From positions 22,665,052 to 22,729,051 of the forward strand of contig NC_072472.1 of the NCBI RefSeq assembly GCF_027596085.1: a stretch of DNA of 64,000 bases, in the 5' to 3' direction. The translations under genes and the position numbers were made by a program. The first letter of the stretch is position 1. Every line of letters starts with the position of its first letter. This document shows, piece by piece, positions 50,144 to 62,393 of this stretch. The notes beneath the pieces are model-generated. The model saw only the letters and a program-made list of their open reading frames with translations. It was not told the origin of the DNA and did no database searches. Source of the DNA: Anoplopoma fimbria. Lineage: Eukaryota; Chordata; Actinopteri; Perciformes; Anoplopomatidae.

Positions 50144-52324
50144 GTATATAACTAGTACTTATACAACTGTCTCTGATTACTGATCGTGCTGCTCCTCTTA
50201 GGTTGTGTGCAGACTGACAATGCAGCTGTGTGTAAGGAGGCAGCCTCCTCATTCATTTTAATGAGACTACTGCATGGGCAAAATAGACGCAGGGTCGTTT
50301 TTTTGCATCTGGTAAAAAACGTATTGCGAGCTTGGTTCACTGAGAATGGTCACCTGGATTATTTGTTGAATTGTTTTACTAGATTATTCTCCAGGACACT
50401 CTCTTGCTTGCTGAGCTCATCCTCCCATGACTTCACCTCCCAGCAGAATGTGATATTTCAGTTTTTCTTTTTTCACATCAATAAATTTGCAAAAAGTGCT
50501 GCACCCAATTTCTTCATAACACATTTCTTTGAATGCTTTTTTTATTATTTTACTGTCAAGATGGGTTGCTGAGTGTACATTAATGATCCAAATCCAAAAG
50601 TCAAAAAATAAAAAAGATAGAACTTTTTCAATTTTTTATACAACAAAATATTCTGCAAATGGCTGCAATGAAACAAAAAAAGGGTGAAATTCGATTTAAA
50701 ATAATAATCTTTAACTGGGTCCTAAGAATACTTTCCAGGACTGACAGTGTCCCACTGTAGATTGTAAACATATGAAGAATATGGATCTGGGCGGACATTG
50801 AGCAACATCCAGATGCTGCCAAGCAGATAGAACCTGAGACCCCTGACCCGTCTTCACCTCAGAGACCTGGAAGAGGACAGGCTACACAAACACACAAGAG
50901 GCAAAACTCAAGCACATCATTCAGACAGAGGGAACGATAGACAAAGACATCACCCACACAAGGGAGAGACAGGGACAAGAGGAGAGGCTGAATCTCCTGG
51001 AGAATATCTGAATCTATTAATGAGTATGATCCTTTTGGGATTTTTTTGTAAGAGTTAAAGCTCAGTGAATGGATTGCCATCACAATTGGGATTTTTAGTC
51101 TCAGTCATACTTACATACTTACTTTACTCTCACTGTGACAGAGTCTGGTTTTAGTTTTAGAATGTGTGTTTGATGAGAACAAAGAAGCCTCTGTGTTAAA
51201 GCTGTATAGTATCGAACATTGAGTGCTGCGTGTAAGAATGGAAATGACTCCCCCGCATTAGATCAATTATTTAAACTTTGTTCATTGCAGAGTTATGTAT
51301 CAGTCGCAGGCGGCAGCTTTCCACAAGTCGCTAGACTACACTGTATACTTCTATAGACTGGTGGTCTAACATGCAGATGTACTGTATACTGACTGAAGAG
51401 TTAGGCGACGAGTTAATCTGAATAACCATTTGGTGTTAATGCACTCTGATCTCTGTTTGAGGGAAGTCCTCTGAGTCTGTTTTTGACTTCAGCAGTGTTG
51501 ATTTCATAGGACCTGAGAGACGTGTCTGTGTGATGTGTTTTTGTTTTTTAAAAGCATCTGCAAAATATCAGCTTATAACTATATGTTCCATGTCTGTCTA
51601 AAAACAATACTTTGATGTAAAAGCAGTGGAGCTCCTCTTTAAGCTAAATAGCTCACAAAACATAGAAAGCAACTCCAAACTGCTTTTATCTGCCCAATGA
51701 AATAAGAAGTGAAACTGCCCAAACATCACTACCCAGATCTGCAATATTCAACGTTTCACTGACTCTCAGCTCGGCCCTGTGGGAAACAATGTGTAGTTAA
51801 AGCTCTCTCTTTCCTGTTAAGCATGGAATAAGTACTGGTGAGGTTCTTGTACAGGTCTCACTTTCCAGCTTTATCAGCCATTCTTTTTTTTTTTTCAGCA
51901 GTGAAACAGTTGGAAAAGACAGTTTTGCTTGGATTATTTTTTGGGGCATTTTATTGTTAAATATTATTTTTGACAAAATAATATATGGATCTGATGCATT
52001 TCTTCACCTTATATTATATGAAGAACTTTGAATTGCATCTGTGTCTGAAAGATGCCTAACGTTACTGTATGCTTTGACCTTATGAGTGTATTCCCTGAGC
52101 TCCCTCATGGTTATGTCTTCTATTTATCATGATTTAAAATATATTGTAAAGTGATCTATTGGAAATATATTATTTCTATTTATTTGCTTTACATTTTTTA
52201 AACTTAATTTAGACTCATAATTTAACATCTTTGTGTGTTTACTGTATGTGTGGGTCTCTTTCACTGACGGTCCGCATTAAAAGTAGTTAAATGTCTATGT
52301 GTGTGTGTGTTTGTGTGTATTCAG
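50144..52324 (+). other. igsf9b intron within Ig2 (2.2 kb)
   Basis: This is the only short intron in the window and it is phase 0. The donor is GTATAT and the acceptor ATTCAG. No transposon is recognised in it. The last ~25 nt before the acceptor are dominated by TG repeats. Confidence 0.9.
52264..52324 (+). promoter_or_regulatory. TG-rich 3' splice region of the second Ig2 exon
   Basis: The 25 nt before the AG are largely TG repeats (about 52298-52320) ending ATTCAG. A CTGAC branch-like motif is at 52264-52268. There is no long pyrimidine tract. Confidence 0.6.
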
Positions 52325-52442
52325 GTGTCTGATGGGAGTTTGACGGTGCTCTCCATCACCAGGGAGGACCGTGGGGCCTACACATGTCGAGCCTTCAGCC
52401 CCCAGGGAGAGGTCATTCACACCACACGGCTGCTAGTACAAG
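52325..52442 (+). CDS. igsf9b: igsf9b coding exon: C-terminal half of Ig domain 2
   Basis: This 118 nt exon goes from phase 0 to phase 1. It starts VSDGSLTVLSITRED and ends HTTRLLVQ plus the first base of a glycine codon. The second Ig2 cysteine is at exon residue 21 within DRGAYTC. It joins directly to the exon at 49992-50143 (AKYK then VSDGS, as expected for IGSF9B). The acceptor AG is at 52323-52324; the donor is GGTAGGCG from 52442. The tract before the acceptor is mainly (TG)n, not pyrimidine, which is unusual for a constitutive exon. Skipping this exon alone would shift the frame; skipping it with the previous exon would delete Ig2 in frame. Confidence 0.94.
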
Positions 52443-54100
52443 GTAGGCGCATGTGTTAGTGTGGCAGTGTCGTTCAGAGACGTTCTTTAATAATGAGTAT
52501 TCGTTGTCTCATGTGTTCAGCTGTGGTCAGCTGACACTGTCAACAACTTGCCTCAAATACTGTAAATGTATGCTTTAAAGATTGAATCTTTGTGGTGGGT
52601 GTGATTTTGGATGGAGCTCCACTCTGCCCTCTGCTTTACTGTTGAAAAAACAGATTAAACTAAATGGTTCCCCTCTGTGGTGGATTCCACTGTTCATTAT
52701 ACAGAAATGTGCATACAAATTATAGATTTAGTACAGTGACTTTTACTTTTTTTGGTGGTTATGAATGTGATTTCATATTTTAGGGGGTTATGCTGTTGTG
52801 CCTGTTTATTTGTTGACATTTTCATTTGGTTCTTTCATTACCTGATTTTAACTTTATTTGGATTTGAAACAGTTTTTGTTCTATCTTTGTTCTTATGACA
52901 CTAATTTATGACCCTACACGGATTGTGTTTTTCAGTATTCATAAATGGAGCAACTAGCTGGAAACCAGTAAAAAAATATATTTTTAAGGTGAATTTGTAT
53001 ACGCTGCTTGTCCTCACATTTTAGCTGGCAAGTGAACATGACGATGACATTTCAGTTTGAAACAGTAGCTACTAGCAGAAATAACTCAAAGCCATGGTAC
53101 ACAAAGTTAACTGTTACCTATAACGTTAGCATGAATATACAGCAGCACATTATAAAGGCAAAGGATTCAATGATAATACACAATTACAGTTGTTTGCCAT
53201 GATTTAACGTCGACAATATCTGCATTTCGGCTACTACTGTTACTTGTAGAGTAACACATGTTTTCATTATTACTGTCTGCTGTTTTCACTGTGAGTTAGC
53301 ATTAAGTTTAAAATGTATCTGGGTATATTTGTGAAACACAATGACACCACTGCTAGTACTGTTAAAGAGAGCAGAGCAGCTAAGGGAAGAGGGAGATAGT
53401 CGTAAGAGAGAAGTATATAGAGAGAAAATTGAAAATAATTATTTATAATAATCCAGAAAGATGGAGCAGATATCTGGGTTTACTATTATCTAGCGCAGAC
53501 TAATCAATACAGTATGCAGCAAACTACCAGACCTGTGCACCAACAAGAACTCACAACATGATCTATTTTGATCCATAACAACAGAAACTATGTGAGCCCT
53601 CAAACCGCAGTTGTTCTTTTTAATGCAACCTCTGCCTGTTGACTCCCTCACTCACCACTCTTATCCGGCTGTAGGGGCCGCTAGTGATAGCACAGCTGAG
53701 TGCAACGCCAACCCAGGTGTGTCCGGGAAAAAAAATTATTCTCACAAAAGTATGTCGAACGACGGTACACATGTTGAGTATGTAGTGCATAGTATTTGAT
53801 TTAGGATTTCTTATCCAGGAGGATCACTTCTTCCTTTTCGTAAAGTACCTTTTAATGAAAAATCAGCATTCTGCACACACTGCAAGAGTACATTTGTAGT
53901 TGCACACAGTGGAAATGCTGATCTAAAAGACCCTATTAAGACAACCAGATAGCAATATACATTAGCATGCCTATGATGCCTGCATAAGAGAAAACATTTG
54001 CAGTGCAAATTAGAGTCACCCTAGAATAGATTCAAATGTGAGCATATCTGTTGGTGAGATGTGCATGTGAAAAAAACATCTGATACAGTTACAGACTAGA

Positions 54101-54132
54101 TGTAATGTTTGCTGTAATGCAAACATTACAGC
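54101..54132. repeat. overlapping alternative hairpins
   Basis: TGTAATGTTTG (54101-54111) pairs with CAAACATTACA (54120-54130). Alternatively GCTGTAATG (54111-54119) pairs with CATTACAGC (54124-54132) over a CAAA loop. The two cannot form together. Confidence 0.8.
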
Positions 54133-54462
54133 AGTGCTCGTTGCAGACACACCAGGCAGAGATCTGTACTCTACTAAGTGTACCCTTCTAGTTTGTACTT
54201 AATCAAGTCCCTAAGAACAACATTTTATAGGATAAAAAAAGGTATTTAAAGTGTTGATAACCTCTCAATAACGCTAAGAGTCTTCAGCCATGATAACGGT
54301 AGAGGTACATCTTGTGTCTGGCTTTAAAAAAGAAGTACCAGGCACTATCCACCACTTCAGCCAAAAGAAAACCTCCCCAAAAAGCCATTCAAATTGAGTA
54401 GAGGTATACCACACAGTGGTAATGCAGCATTAGTCACCTAGTTTCTTGTTTAATAAATGTAT

Positions 54463-54545
54463 AAATAATGTCTGTACCAAACTTCATGGCAATGTTGAGG
54501 CATTCCCTCAAAACAGCAAACGTCAACCTTGTGGTGGTGATAGAT
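54463..54545 (+). repeat. possible dispersed repeat, decayed
   Basis: AATGTCTGTACCAAACTTCA, TGGCAAT and CAAACGTCAACCTTGTGGTG look like the same group as 4490-4665, covering an adjacent and partly overlapping section. Confidence 0.35.
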
Positions 54546-55639
54546 GAGGTGGACCAGCTGAGAGCACACCAACATGGCTGGCCCTTGAGCCATGCCTTTA
54601 TCATGAGTTGCGATAAAGTAAACAGGATAAAATGAAAGTCGGACTTCATTTTAAATGTATTAAAGCTAAATATAGCTCTTCTCTGCTGATGTGAAACAGT
54701 CACAACCTTTGTGATATCAGCTCGCTGATCCCCCAAGCGTGCTATCACATCCATGCATAACATAACAGGCTGAGGAGAATTTAAATAGTGTATGATGCAA
54801 CAGTATGTTTAGGAGTGGGACTAGACTGGGACTGAAATTAGTTTGGGTGCGGCTAACAGCTGCATTTCACGGTAGCAGCGTTTAAGACAAATCGGCTTAA
54901 TGATTGTATTCATACATTTGAGAGGTTTATTATTCATAGAGGCCTACGGAGTAAAAAGAATCAGAGGATGAGAACGCTTCACGCCCGCAGCTCTAAGTGA
55001 GATGTCAGCTGCTGTAACTGTAACAATCTGTCTGCATCCGTCTACGCTTCTCCACAAAATCAAGACACATTTAGCTAATGAATCATTCATGGTCTGCAAT
55101 GTGCCACATCGTGCACACATCGGTGCTCAAAGTCACCTTTTTTTTCTCTCCAGATATTGACAGTAAACACAGTATCGAATGTGTGTCAGTGCAGTGACCT
55201 TAGATTTGATACGCCTCACCAAAGAGGATAAATGATAAAGCAGCAAACATGGCATTCCAGGTCATCTCATTTAAAGATTGCTGCCCCCGTGATCAACACA
55301 GCTGAGTGGTCATGACCTCATCTGAACTGACGGGGAATTGAGGCTTGATCTCTTAACTGAAACATTTTCATTGTTTTTTTTCACCAGATTGATTCCTATC
55401 TTGTGGATATTCAGCAAAGTAGCAAAATACATGTTCACTTCATAACAAATGCCAGTTAGAAACCAGAAAAAGGACTAAGCGAGACGGGACTGTGAGACCT
55501 TGAGCTGGCTGACAGCCATATAACGCTCTGCCAAACCAGAGAATTATGCTGAATTATAGTTCCTTCACTGTGGTGTTTGACCTTCACTGTGCAGAATGAT
55601 GTGCAGAGTTTGATTCACATTCTTCTGCTGATAGGCCCG

Positions 55640-56025
55640 TCACAATAATGATTATATCAACATATCGTACAATATATGGACGTGGCCGCAATGTTTTTTA
55701 CCCTATGAACCTTATGAAATATGGGCATGGCTGCAATTATTTTCACATTATCCAGTTATTGTACATTTTATGGAAATGAGCTCAATATCTTTTATGTTTT
55801 CAACTTATCGTACGATATATGGACTTGACCTTAATAATTTTTACGATATCGACTTTTTGTTCCATATATACATGGCCACAATATATTTTACTCTAACAAC
55901 TTTTAATGCGATACACGGACATGATAATCGACTTATCGCACAATATATGGACATGGCCTGGATCATTTTTACTGTATTGACTTATCTTGCAATATGTGGA
56001 CATGACCGTGATCATTTCTGATTAC
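55640..56025 (+). repeat. degenerate ~50 bp minisatellite, about 8 units
   Basis: A unit close to TTATCGTACAATATATGGAC followed by ATGGCC-CAAT-ATTTTTAC recurs, with clear copies near 55657, 55803, 55938 and 55984. Other units are shortened or mutated. It creates an 83-codon open frame on the + strand that I regard as incidental. Confidence 0.75.
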
Positions 56026-56484
56026 CTTAATATTTCCTGTTGTGTGTTTTTCATCATAAGAATGTCACCAACATTTTAGCAAACATGATGCCAGAATTAA
56101 CAGCAGGGTTTTCCCTACTATCAGATGACTTGCATCAGTTTAATGACATTTGAACATAAATATAATTAGTTTAGCACTCTGCCAAAGACAAAAACTTTTT
56201 ATTCCAGAGCAATAACCAAATCACCCCATTAGGGCGCCACAATTCAAATAGTAATCGCGATAACGATTTTGGCCGTTGCAATATTGACGTTTAAAATTAA
56301 GTGCTTCGCTTAACAGTCAGCCACCAGGGGGCGATCCAGATGTTTTGGGTTCACTTTTCGGGAGCCCTCATGCCGCTGCGAGCAAACCTCACAGCAGCAG
56401 CCTGTGAAAAACTTTACTGAATGTTACTGCTGCAGTCCAGCGTAAAATAGTAATATACTGTACATTCAAAACTAAAATGCGTGG

Positions 56485-56972
56485 TGATGAATTTCTTTGA
56501 TAATTTATTTTACAAAAATTGGCAAACAGTGGAATCTATATATCCATCAATGTTCCAAGTGCCCATAAGTGTTACCAAAGTTAGAAAAAAAGGATTCTCC
56601 TCGTGCTATATATATTGAGATATTCACATTTTTACAACCTCTACTTATAGCCTCTCCTCTCCTCTCTGCTCTGTGTTAAGCAGCCTGCAGTTCAGTCAAA
56701 GTTTCATGGAATTTTTGTCATGTGACTGTTGGTCTCAGCCGAGTCATTCATTGCTTCCTAGTTGTGCTGAATATCACAATTTTAAGCTTCGTTTTGGTTG
56801 CTTTTTCTGGTGGAAGTGCTGGTCAAACATGATGTGTTCAATCATCCTCGGAAAGATTAAAATCTGACGATTATGAAAGATTTTACAGCTGTGATAAACG
56901 GTGTAGTTTTGGCAATTGTTTAAAGAAAACCTGCTTTTCCATCCTGCCGGCGGGTTATGGGGTTCAGAGGTT
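56485..56972. mobile_element. piggyBac-like MITE, second copy, left-truncated
   Basis: It shares CAAGTGCCCATAAGTGTTAC, TTTTTACAACCTCTACTTAT and CATCCTGCCGGC with the copy at 34371-34970 in the same orientation. The right end is GGGGTTCAGAGG followed by TTTTAA, preserving TTAA at 56973-56976. The left end is not found. Confidence 0.75.
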
Positions 56973-57298
56973 TTAAGGAGACTCTCAGCCTGAGGAAAGA
57001 AGCTGCTCTGTGCTCTAAGTAGGAATATGAGCTTGTTTAATCAACTTGGTGCGTTTTGTATGTCGGTCATCGGAGAACAGACGGTGAACGTGTTCACAGA
57101 GGTCGGCGTATTTGCTTTAGCGACTGAGCGCCAAAGGCAGCGCAGAGCCGGAGCACTTGTTTGACCCCGTCCTGTATAATTTACGGGAGAGACGGATTAA
57201 TAGAGGCCCTCCTGGAAAGCCACTGAGCAGCAGATCAGCTAAGAGACTACAGCGCCAACAAATCTCCAGCACTCAGCTGGTTCCAAATAGGGCGGGTT

Positions 57299-57352
57299 GG
57301 CACACTCACACACTCACACACACACACATACACAAACACACACACACACGCT
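57299..57352 (+). repeat. CA-rich imperfect microsatellite
   Basis: CACACT, CACACA, TACACAAACA and pure AC stretches. Confidence 0.85.
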
Positions 57353-57518
57353 CAAACACCAACAACACAGTCATCCAACACAGCTCTAGTCCTGCTTGTC
57401 CTGCTAAGGGGCTGGCAGATGGAAATGCTGTGCCTGTTAAAGGATCAGGCCGTGGGCTACAGATCAGTATTAACATATGGGACTAGCAGTTTATAGTCGC
57501 AACAGTGGCTAAACGCAG

Positions 57519-57638
<120 letters not shown>

Positions 57639-58904
57639 CATCCTTGTGTGGACCAGTTATGAACAAATTGGGGAATACGAGGATAAATGCTTCTGTATGT
57701 GTGTGTGTGTGTGTGTACATCTGTTGACAGGAGAAAGTGTTCAAAGGTTATTATAAACCAGCCTCTCATAAACACTGTCTCACAGCTGAATGTTAGCGCA
57801 GGCTGCTTGTATTTGTATCTGACAGTAATATTCAGAGATTGGTGTTGAGGGGTTTCACATGACAGGAATGCCAGGGAGAGAAGTTCTGACAAAGTACTGC
57901 TCTGTGTCTACAGTTCCTGGAAGTCGTCCCAATTGGAGGAGGAGATGCTGTTTGTATCGTGTCTTGGAACTATACTGCACATTCAGGATAAAGCATACTG
58001 TCTAAGAGAGCTCTGCATTTGCTATAGATCATATTGGGTCATATTGCATAGCAATGATGATTGTCATTAAATACATTTTTTATTTACACAATAATATTCT
58101 TTCATCAAACTGTTTTAAATAGAAATGATTCACTGTTGGCCTGAGAGTCTTTAAAGTTAACATTTGTTCTCATAACAGTTGAATTGCATTAATTTGCAAA
58201 GGATTTTAAAAGTAAGAAAATCAACCTAAAAAGGGGTTATTGTCAGATTGTAAATTGTTTGACACTTTCTTTTGGGCATTTTACTGAATGCCTTTTGGGA
58301 CAGTAGGTCTGTGCGTAGGTACTAAATACCTCTTAAGGTATCGGACAAAATAACTCAGTACCAAGAAGTAATGAAGCTTGCCCAGTCAAACAACACTTGC
58401 AATTGATCATTTTTGTACCCTGATCTAGAAAAAAATAATGTTTCTATGGCTTTGCTTGCAGCCAATCACGGGAAAGGTCCGTTTAATGCAATGTTTGATT
58501 GGCCCCAACAGCTACAACCCAAATGGTCTGTGGTGTGGTAATGTCAAGTGCGCCTTTTTTGACAGAACTTGGTGGTCCAGCGTGCCTTAATACCACCAAC
58601 ACGTTCAAAAGTACAGATCTAGTACTCGCCTGTGGTGTCTGATGGAAATACCTGAATGCTTCCATTAACACGAAGGGTTTTGAAAGAAGTAAAAAAAAAA
58701 TGTATCAAATCAAGAACTCCACAGGTATCGGTATCACTTTAAGGATACTGGTTTCGTAACATTTTAAGCGACAAAAAATGTTCAACTCCTTAACTCCTTT
58801 TCATACAGATCTGGTTAAGATTACACTCAGCGGCCCAAAGAGAGGCACACAACAACTATGCAGATAATATAGATATAACCGATTAAAATACCAATAGAAG
58901 TGGG

Positions 58905-58985
58905 CTTCAAGCAGAACCACGACAATAAGCGCAACCACTATCCAGGTACAACCATGATCCATGGCAACCTCCGAGACAATCTAGC
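58905..58985 (+). repeat. fragment resembling the LINE 3'UTR unit
   Basis: ACCACTATCCAGGTACAACC and ATGGCAACCTCCGAGA resemble the corresponding part of the 176 bp units at 45184-45710. The match is short and degenerate. Confidence 0.35.
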
Positions 58986-61825
58986 CCCCAAAAATCGTTA
59001 TTTGGTGTCTGCATGTGCACTTTAGGCATTGGACCTCTGGCAAGAACAGCTGATACATTTCCTCCCAATTGGCAGTGATTTAAGACAGCTTTCGTCATTC
59101 TTTACAAACCAAATTCCAGATTGTCCCAGACCTGTTGCATGAGTTACGTAGAGATGTACATCATTCTCTGCAGTTACTTTGTGTGGTTGAATAAGTTCCT
59201 AAAATTCTAAAATTAAAACAGATAACTAAACAATCTTCATGCAAATCAAATGTTCCTCATATCATCATTACTTGGCAATTAACTGAGAGCTTCCACAATA
59301 TGGCAAATTCTGACACTCCATCAGCTGCCTCTTGGTCTTTATACAGAGGAACATCCTCCCTTTCAGCCAGTCTAACAACACCTACTGTATGATCATCTGT
59401 TACTGTCAGTTCCCCTTGACCCCCTCCCATCCAAGTGATGGGCAGCTCCCTTTTTACTATCAAACTTATCAACAAGCCAATCCCTCTTTGTTTCTGTCAC
59501 AGCACGGTGCTGCTCTGATGTCGTTGGCAGTTTTCATATTTTATATGTAGCCAGCAAACAACTGTACCTGCTCACTTACAGGTGGCTTTCATCGAGTTAA
59601 AACAAGCGATTTAAGACAGACGCAGCCACAAGAGTTTAGACAGTTCATCATTTCAGCCAGCTAAAAGTCATTCCTCTGTTTATCTGGCAGTTACCAAACA
59701 GCTATAAGTGTAAATAAAAGGGTCTCAAAATTTCATCTCGGTTTTCATCCGGATACGAGACACTTTAAATGACTAAAGTGTAAATGGAATCTAAGTGAAT
59801 CTGCCTTAGTAAAATCGTAAAAATAAGCCTCACAGACAAGCAGGATAGGTTTTGGATAAGAATATGACAATGTCCTTGCAAAAGGCCTAAGTCGTCGCTC
59901 TTTGAGTGAACATAGTACCAGGATTTACGCTTTATTAATCTGATTTAAATGAATTAAATAACAAAACACTCTCTGAACATTCAGCAGTTCCTGAACGTAA
60001 GTTTGTTTCCCTTCTTTCTCTTCTTTCCTGTCATAGCTTTTCTTCACTGACTGCATGTTCAGCTGCTCCTGGATCAGCCAGGTTTAGTGCCTTGAGCCCT
60101 GCAGCCATTTCATCAATCTCTTCATCACCAATTATCTCCTCAGCCCGTGGATTTAGGGTCTGGTGCCGTTCCTCCTCCTCCTCCCTTTTGACTCTGGCCA
60201 ATAGTCATGTGAGCGCAAGCTTATGAGTCCCTTCAAATCCTTTTTTTTCTACTCTTCCAGCCAGTTGAGGTGATCTGGTACTGGGTTGATACTTGCTCCC
60301 TCTCCTGCAGATCCTTACTGAGATCTGGTCCGCTCATCTATCCATTTCATCTCCCCATCCGTGACACGTATAGTTGTCGAAATTCTGCATCGTGATTGGA
60401 CTTTCTAAACTCATGACACTTTTCCTGTTGTGTAGAAAGTTGCATTCAATGAGATCTTTCAAACAAAAATGTCTCAGTCTGCCTTAGCAGTACTTATGTG
60501 TAGTATTACCTATTTTTGGTTGGTACTGCACACACTAAAGTGGTGCTTTCATATAAATCCAACCACCCAGTGTGTGTTGAGTAGCTGAAACTGGATGAAG
60601 GTAGAATAGGCTGACCAAATTCAGCAAACTTATGGATGTGTTATGTTAGGAAATGACTGCAAACCAAGTGTTATAATACAAATATATATCCATGCGTGCA
60701 AGGAGAATGATCCATCTGGCACAGCTTAGATCACTCAATAGATTCTCATAATCCTTTACTGAGTGCAGAATAAGTATGTGATATAGCTCATGGGTCTGCC
60801 ACAGAGTAGATGCACCGGTGTTAATCCCTGTGTGTCTTCACAGCATGCGCACATTGCCATAAATACCCCACCACCACCCTCGGCAGCTGTTAACTAATTA
60901 CCATGTTGTGTCTGCGGTGGGTGCGACGTAGCTGAGTGGGAAGTTCTCACTGAGAGAAGTCGTATCTGTGTCACATCCTCGTGAATGCCATGATGACCCA
61001 TGTTCCCTATGTGGACAGTGCAGTGTTAGTTAGTGCCATGCTGCAGACAGTAAGAGAGTAAAATAGTTGATTATTGTTGCTTATGTCTTATGCTTAACAC
61101 AGCTTAGAATGTTGGGCTTGACCAGTGAGAATTTTGAATTAGAACCAATGATCAAAGATTGCGCATTGGAATTTTTACCCATGTTTGAATAGTATTCCGA
61201 ATTTCAAAATAAAAAGTGACAGCCCTGTATCCTAACTTTAAATCAAGAAATCTTTGATTGTATGTCTGTGTGTCCTTCGTATACCTCAAGAACCGTTCAT
61301 CTGATCCACTTCACACTTGGCGGGTGTATTGCTGGGGACCTGATGAAAAGCAATGTCGAAGTTGGTGCTGTTTGGACTTGTGACACTTTCAATATTTATA
61401 AACATTTGATAAACAATCAATAGCTCTGTGCTGCAGCAGGGGTGGAGCTTCAGGGATTTATGGACTGATTTGAGCGTGTCGTCGGCAGAGGGCCTTTATA
61501 GGCCGCACATTGACTGCAGTTCACTATTGCTGCTGGATTCTGGATATGCAAACGTTACAGCCAAACTCTTCATCACTTTCCTGGAGTCAACGAGCGTTGT
61601 GCGGTTCTCGACAAAGCTGCAAGCAGCATTACAAGGAGCCAAGCAATGCTATTAAAGAAAGACTGAAACTGGTTTTTGACCCTCATGGGACCAAATTGGG
61701 TATGAAACATGTGGAATTTAACAATGTAGGAGGGTTACTTGTCCCCTCAATATCCCAGAGAATTGTTGTTGCTGCTGTTCAAAAAATGCACTACATGAAT
61801 GTACTACTGTTTTTGTTTTGTGACC

Positions 61826-62150
61826 TGTCAATCACAGAAGCCCCGCCCTAAAGCACCCCTCTTTATGGTCTATTTTACCTTAAATGGACCATAATTTACT
61901 AAATGAACATCATGCTGTATTGAGGAAGACTTGTGACTAGCGATTAAGACCATAAACTCATAAGAGTCAATCAAACTCAATGTTTCCTGAGGTAATAAAT
62001 TAAGTGAGAAGTAGTCATTTTCTCATAGACTTTTATTAAATCTGATTTATTTTTTAAACCTGAGGAGTCGCCCCCTGCTGGTCAGTTGATAGAATGCAAG
62101 TTTTAAGACATTTCAGCATTGGCTTCACTCGGTAAAACTGGAGGTTGCCT
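61826..62150 (+). repeat. dispersed ~460 bp repeat, copy 6, next to exon 6
   Basis: It contains GTCAATCACAGAAGCCCCGC, CATCATGCTGTATTGAGGAA, GAGTCGCCCCCTGCTGGTCA and AACTGGAGGTTGCC. It is 5' truncated. Its 3' end is about 100 bp before the igsf9b acceptor at 62250-62251. Confidence 0.8.
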
Positions 62151-62251
62151 TCTGGAGGTCGCCGTGTGATCTATTTTAGCCTCATTGGAGCCAAGACATC
62201 TACTTAATGTATGTTTATCAAGACCTTTTCTGTGTTTTTTTCTTCTCCCAG

Positions 62252-62393
62252 GCCCTCCGTTCATTGTATCGCCACCAGAGAACATCACAGTGAACATCTC
62301 GCAGGACGCCTTCTTCACCTGCCAGGCGGAGGCCTACCCTCGCAACCTGACCTACACCTGGTTCTGGGAGGAGGACAACGTCTTCTTCAAGAA
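62252..62393 (+). CDS. igsf9b: igsf9b coding exon: N-terminal part of Ig domain 3
   Basis: This 142 nt exon goes from phase 1 to phase 2. It starts GPPFIVSPPENITVNISQDA and ends EEDNVFFK plus two bases of the next codon. The first Ig3 cysteine is at exon residue 24 (FFTCQAEAYP) and the tryptophan at residue 37. Three N-glycosylation sequons are visible (NIT, NIS, NLT). GPPFIVSPPENITVNISQDA is nearly diagnostic of the third Ig domain of IGSF9B. The acceptor follows TTTTTTCTTCTCCCAG; the donor is AA/GTAAAG at 62394. The completing exon, with the second Ig3 cysteine, is beyond the window. A dispersed repeat ends only about 100 bp upstream of this acceptor. Confidence 0.95.
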
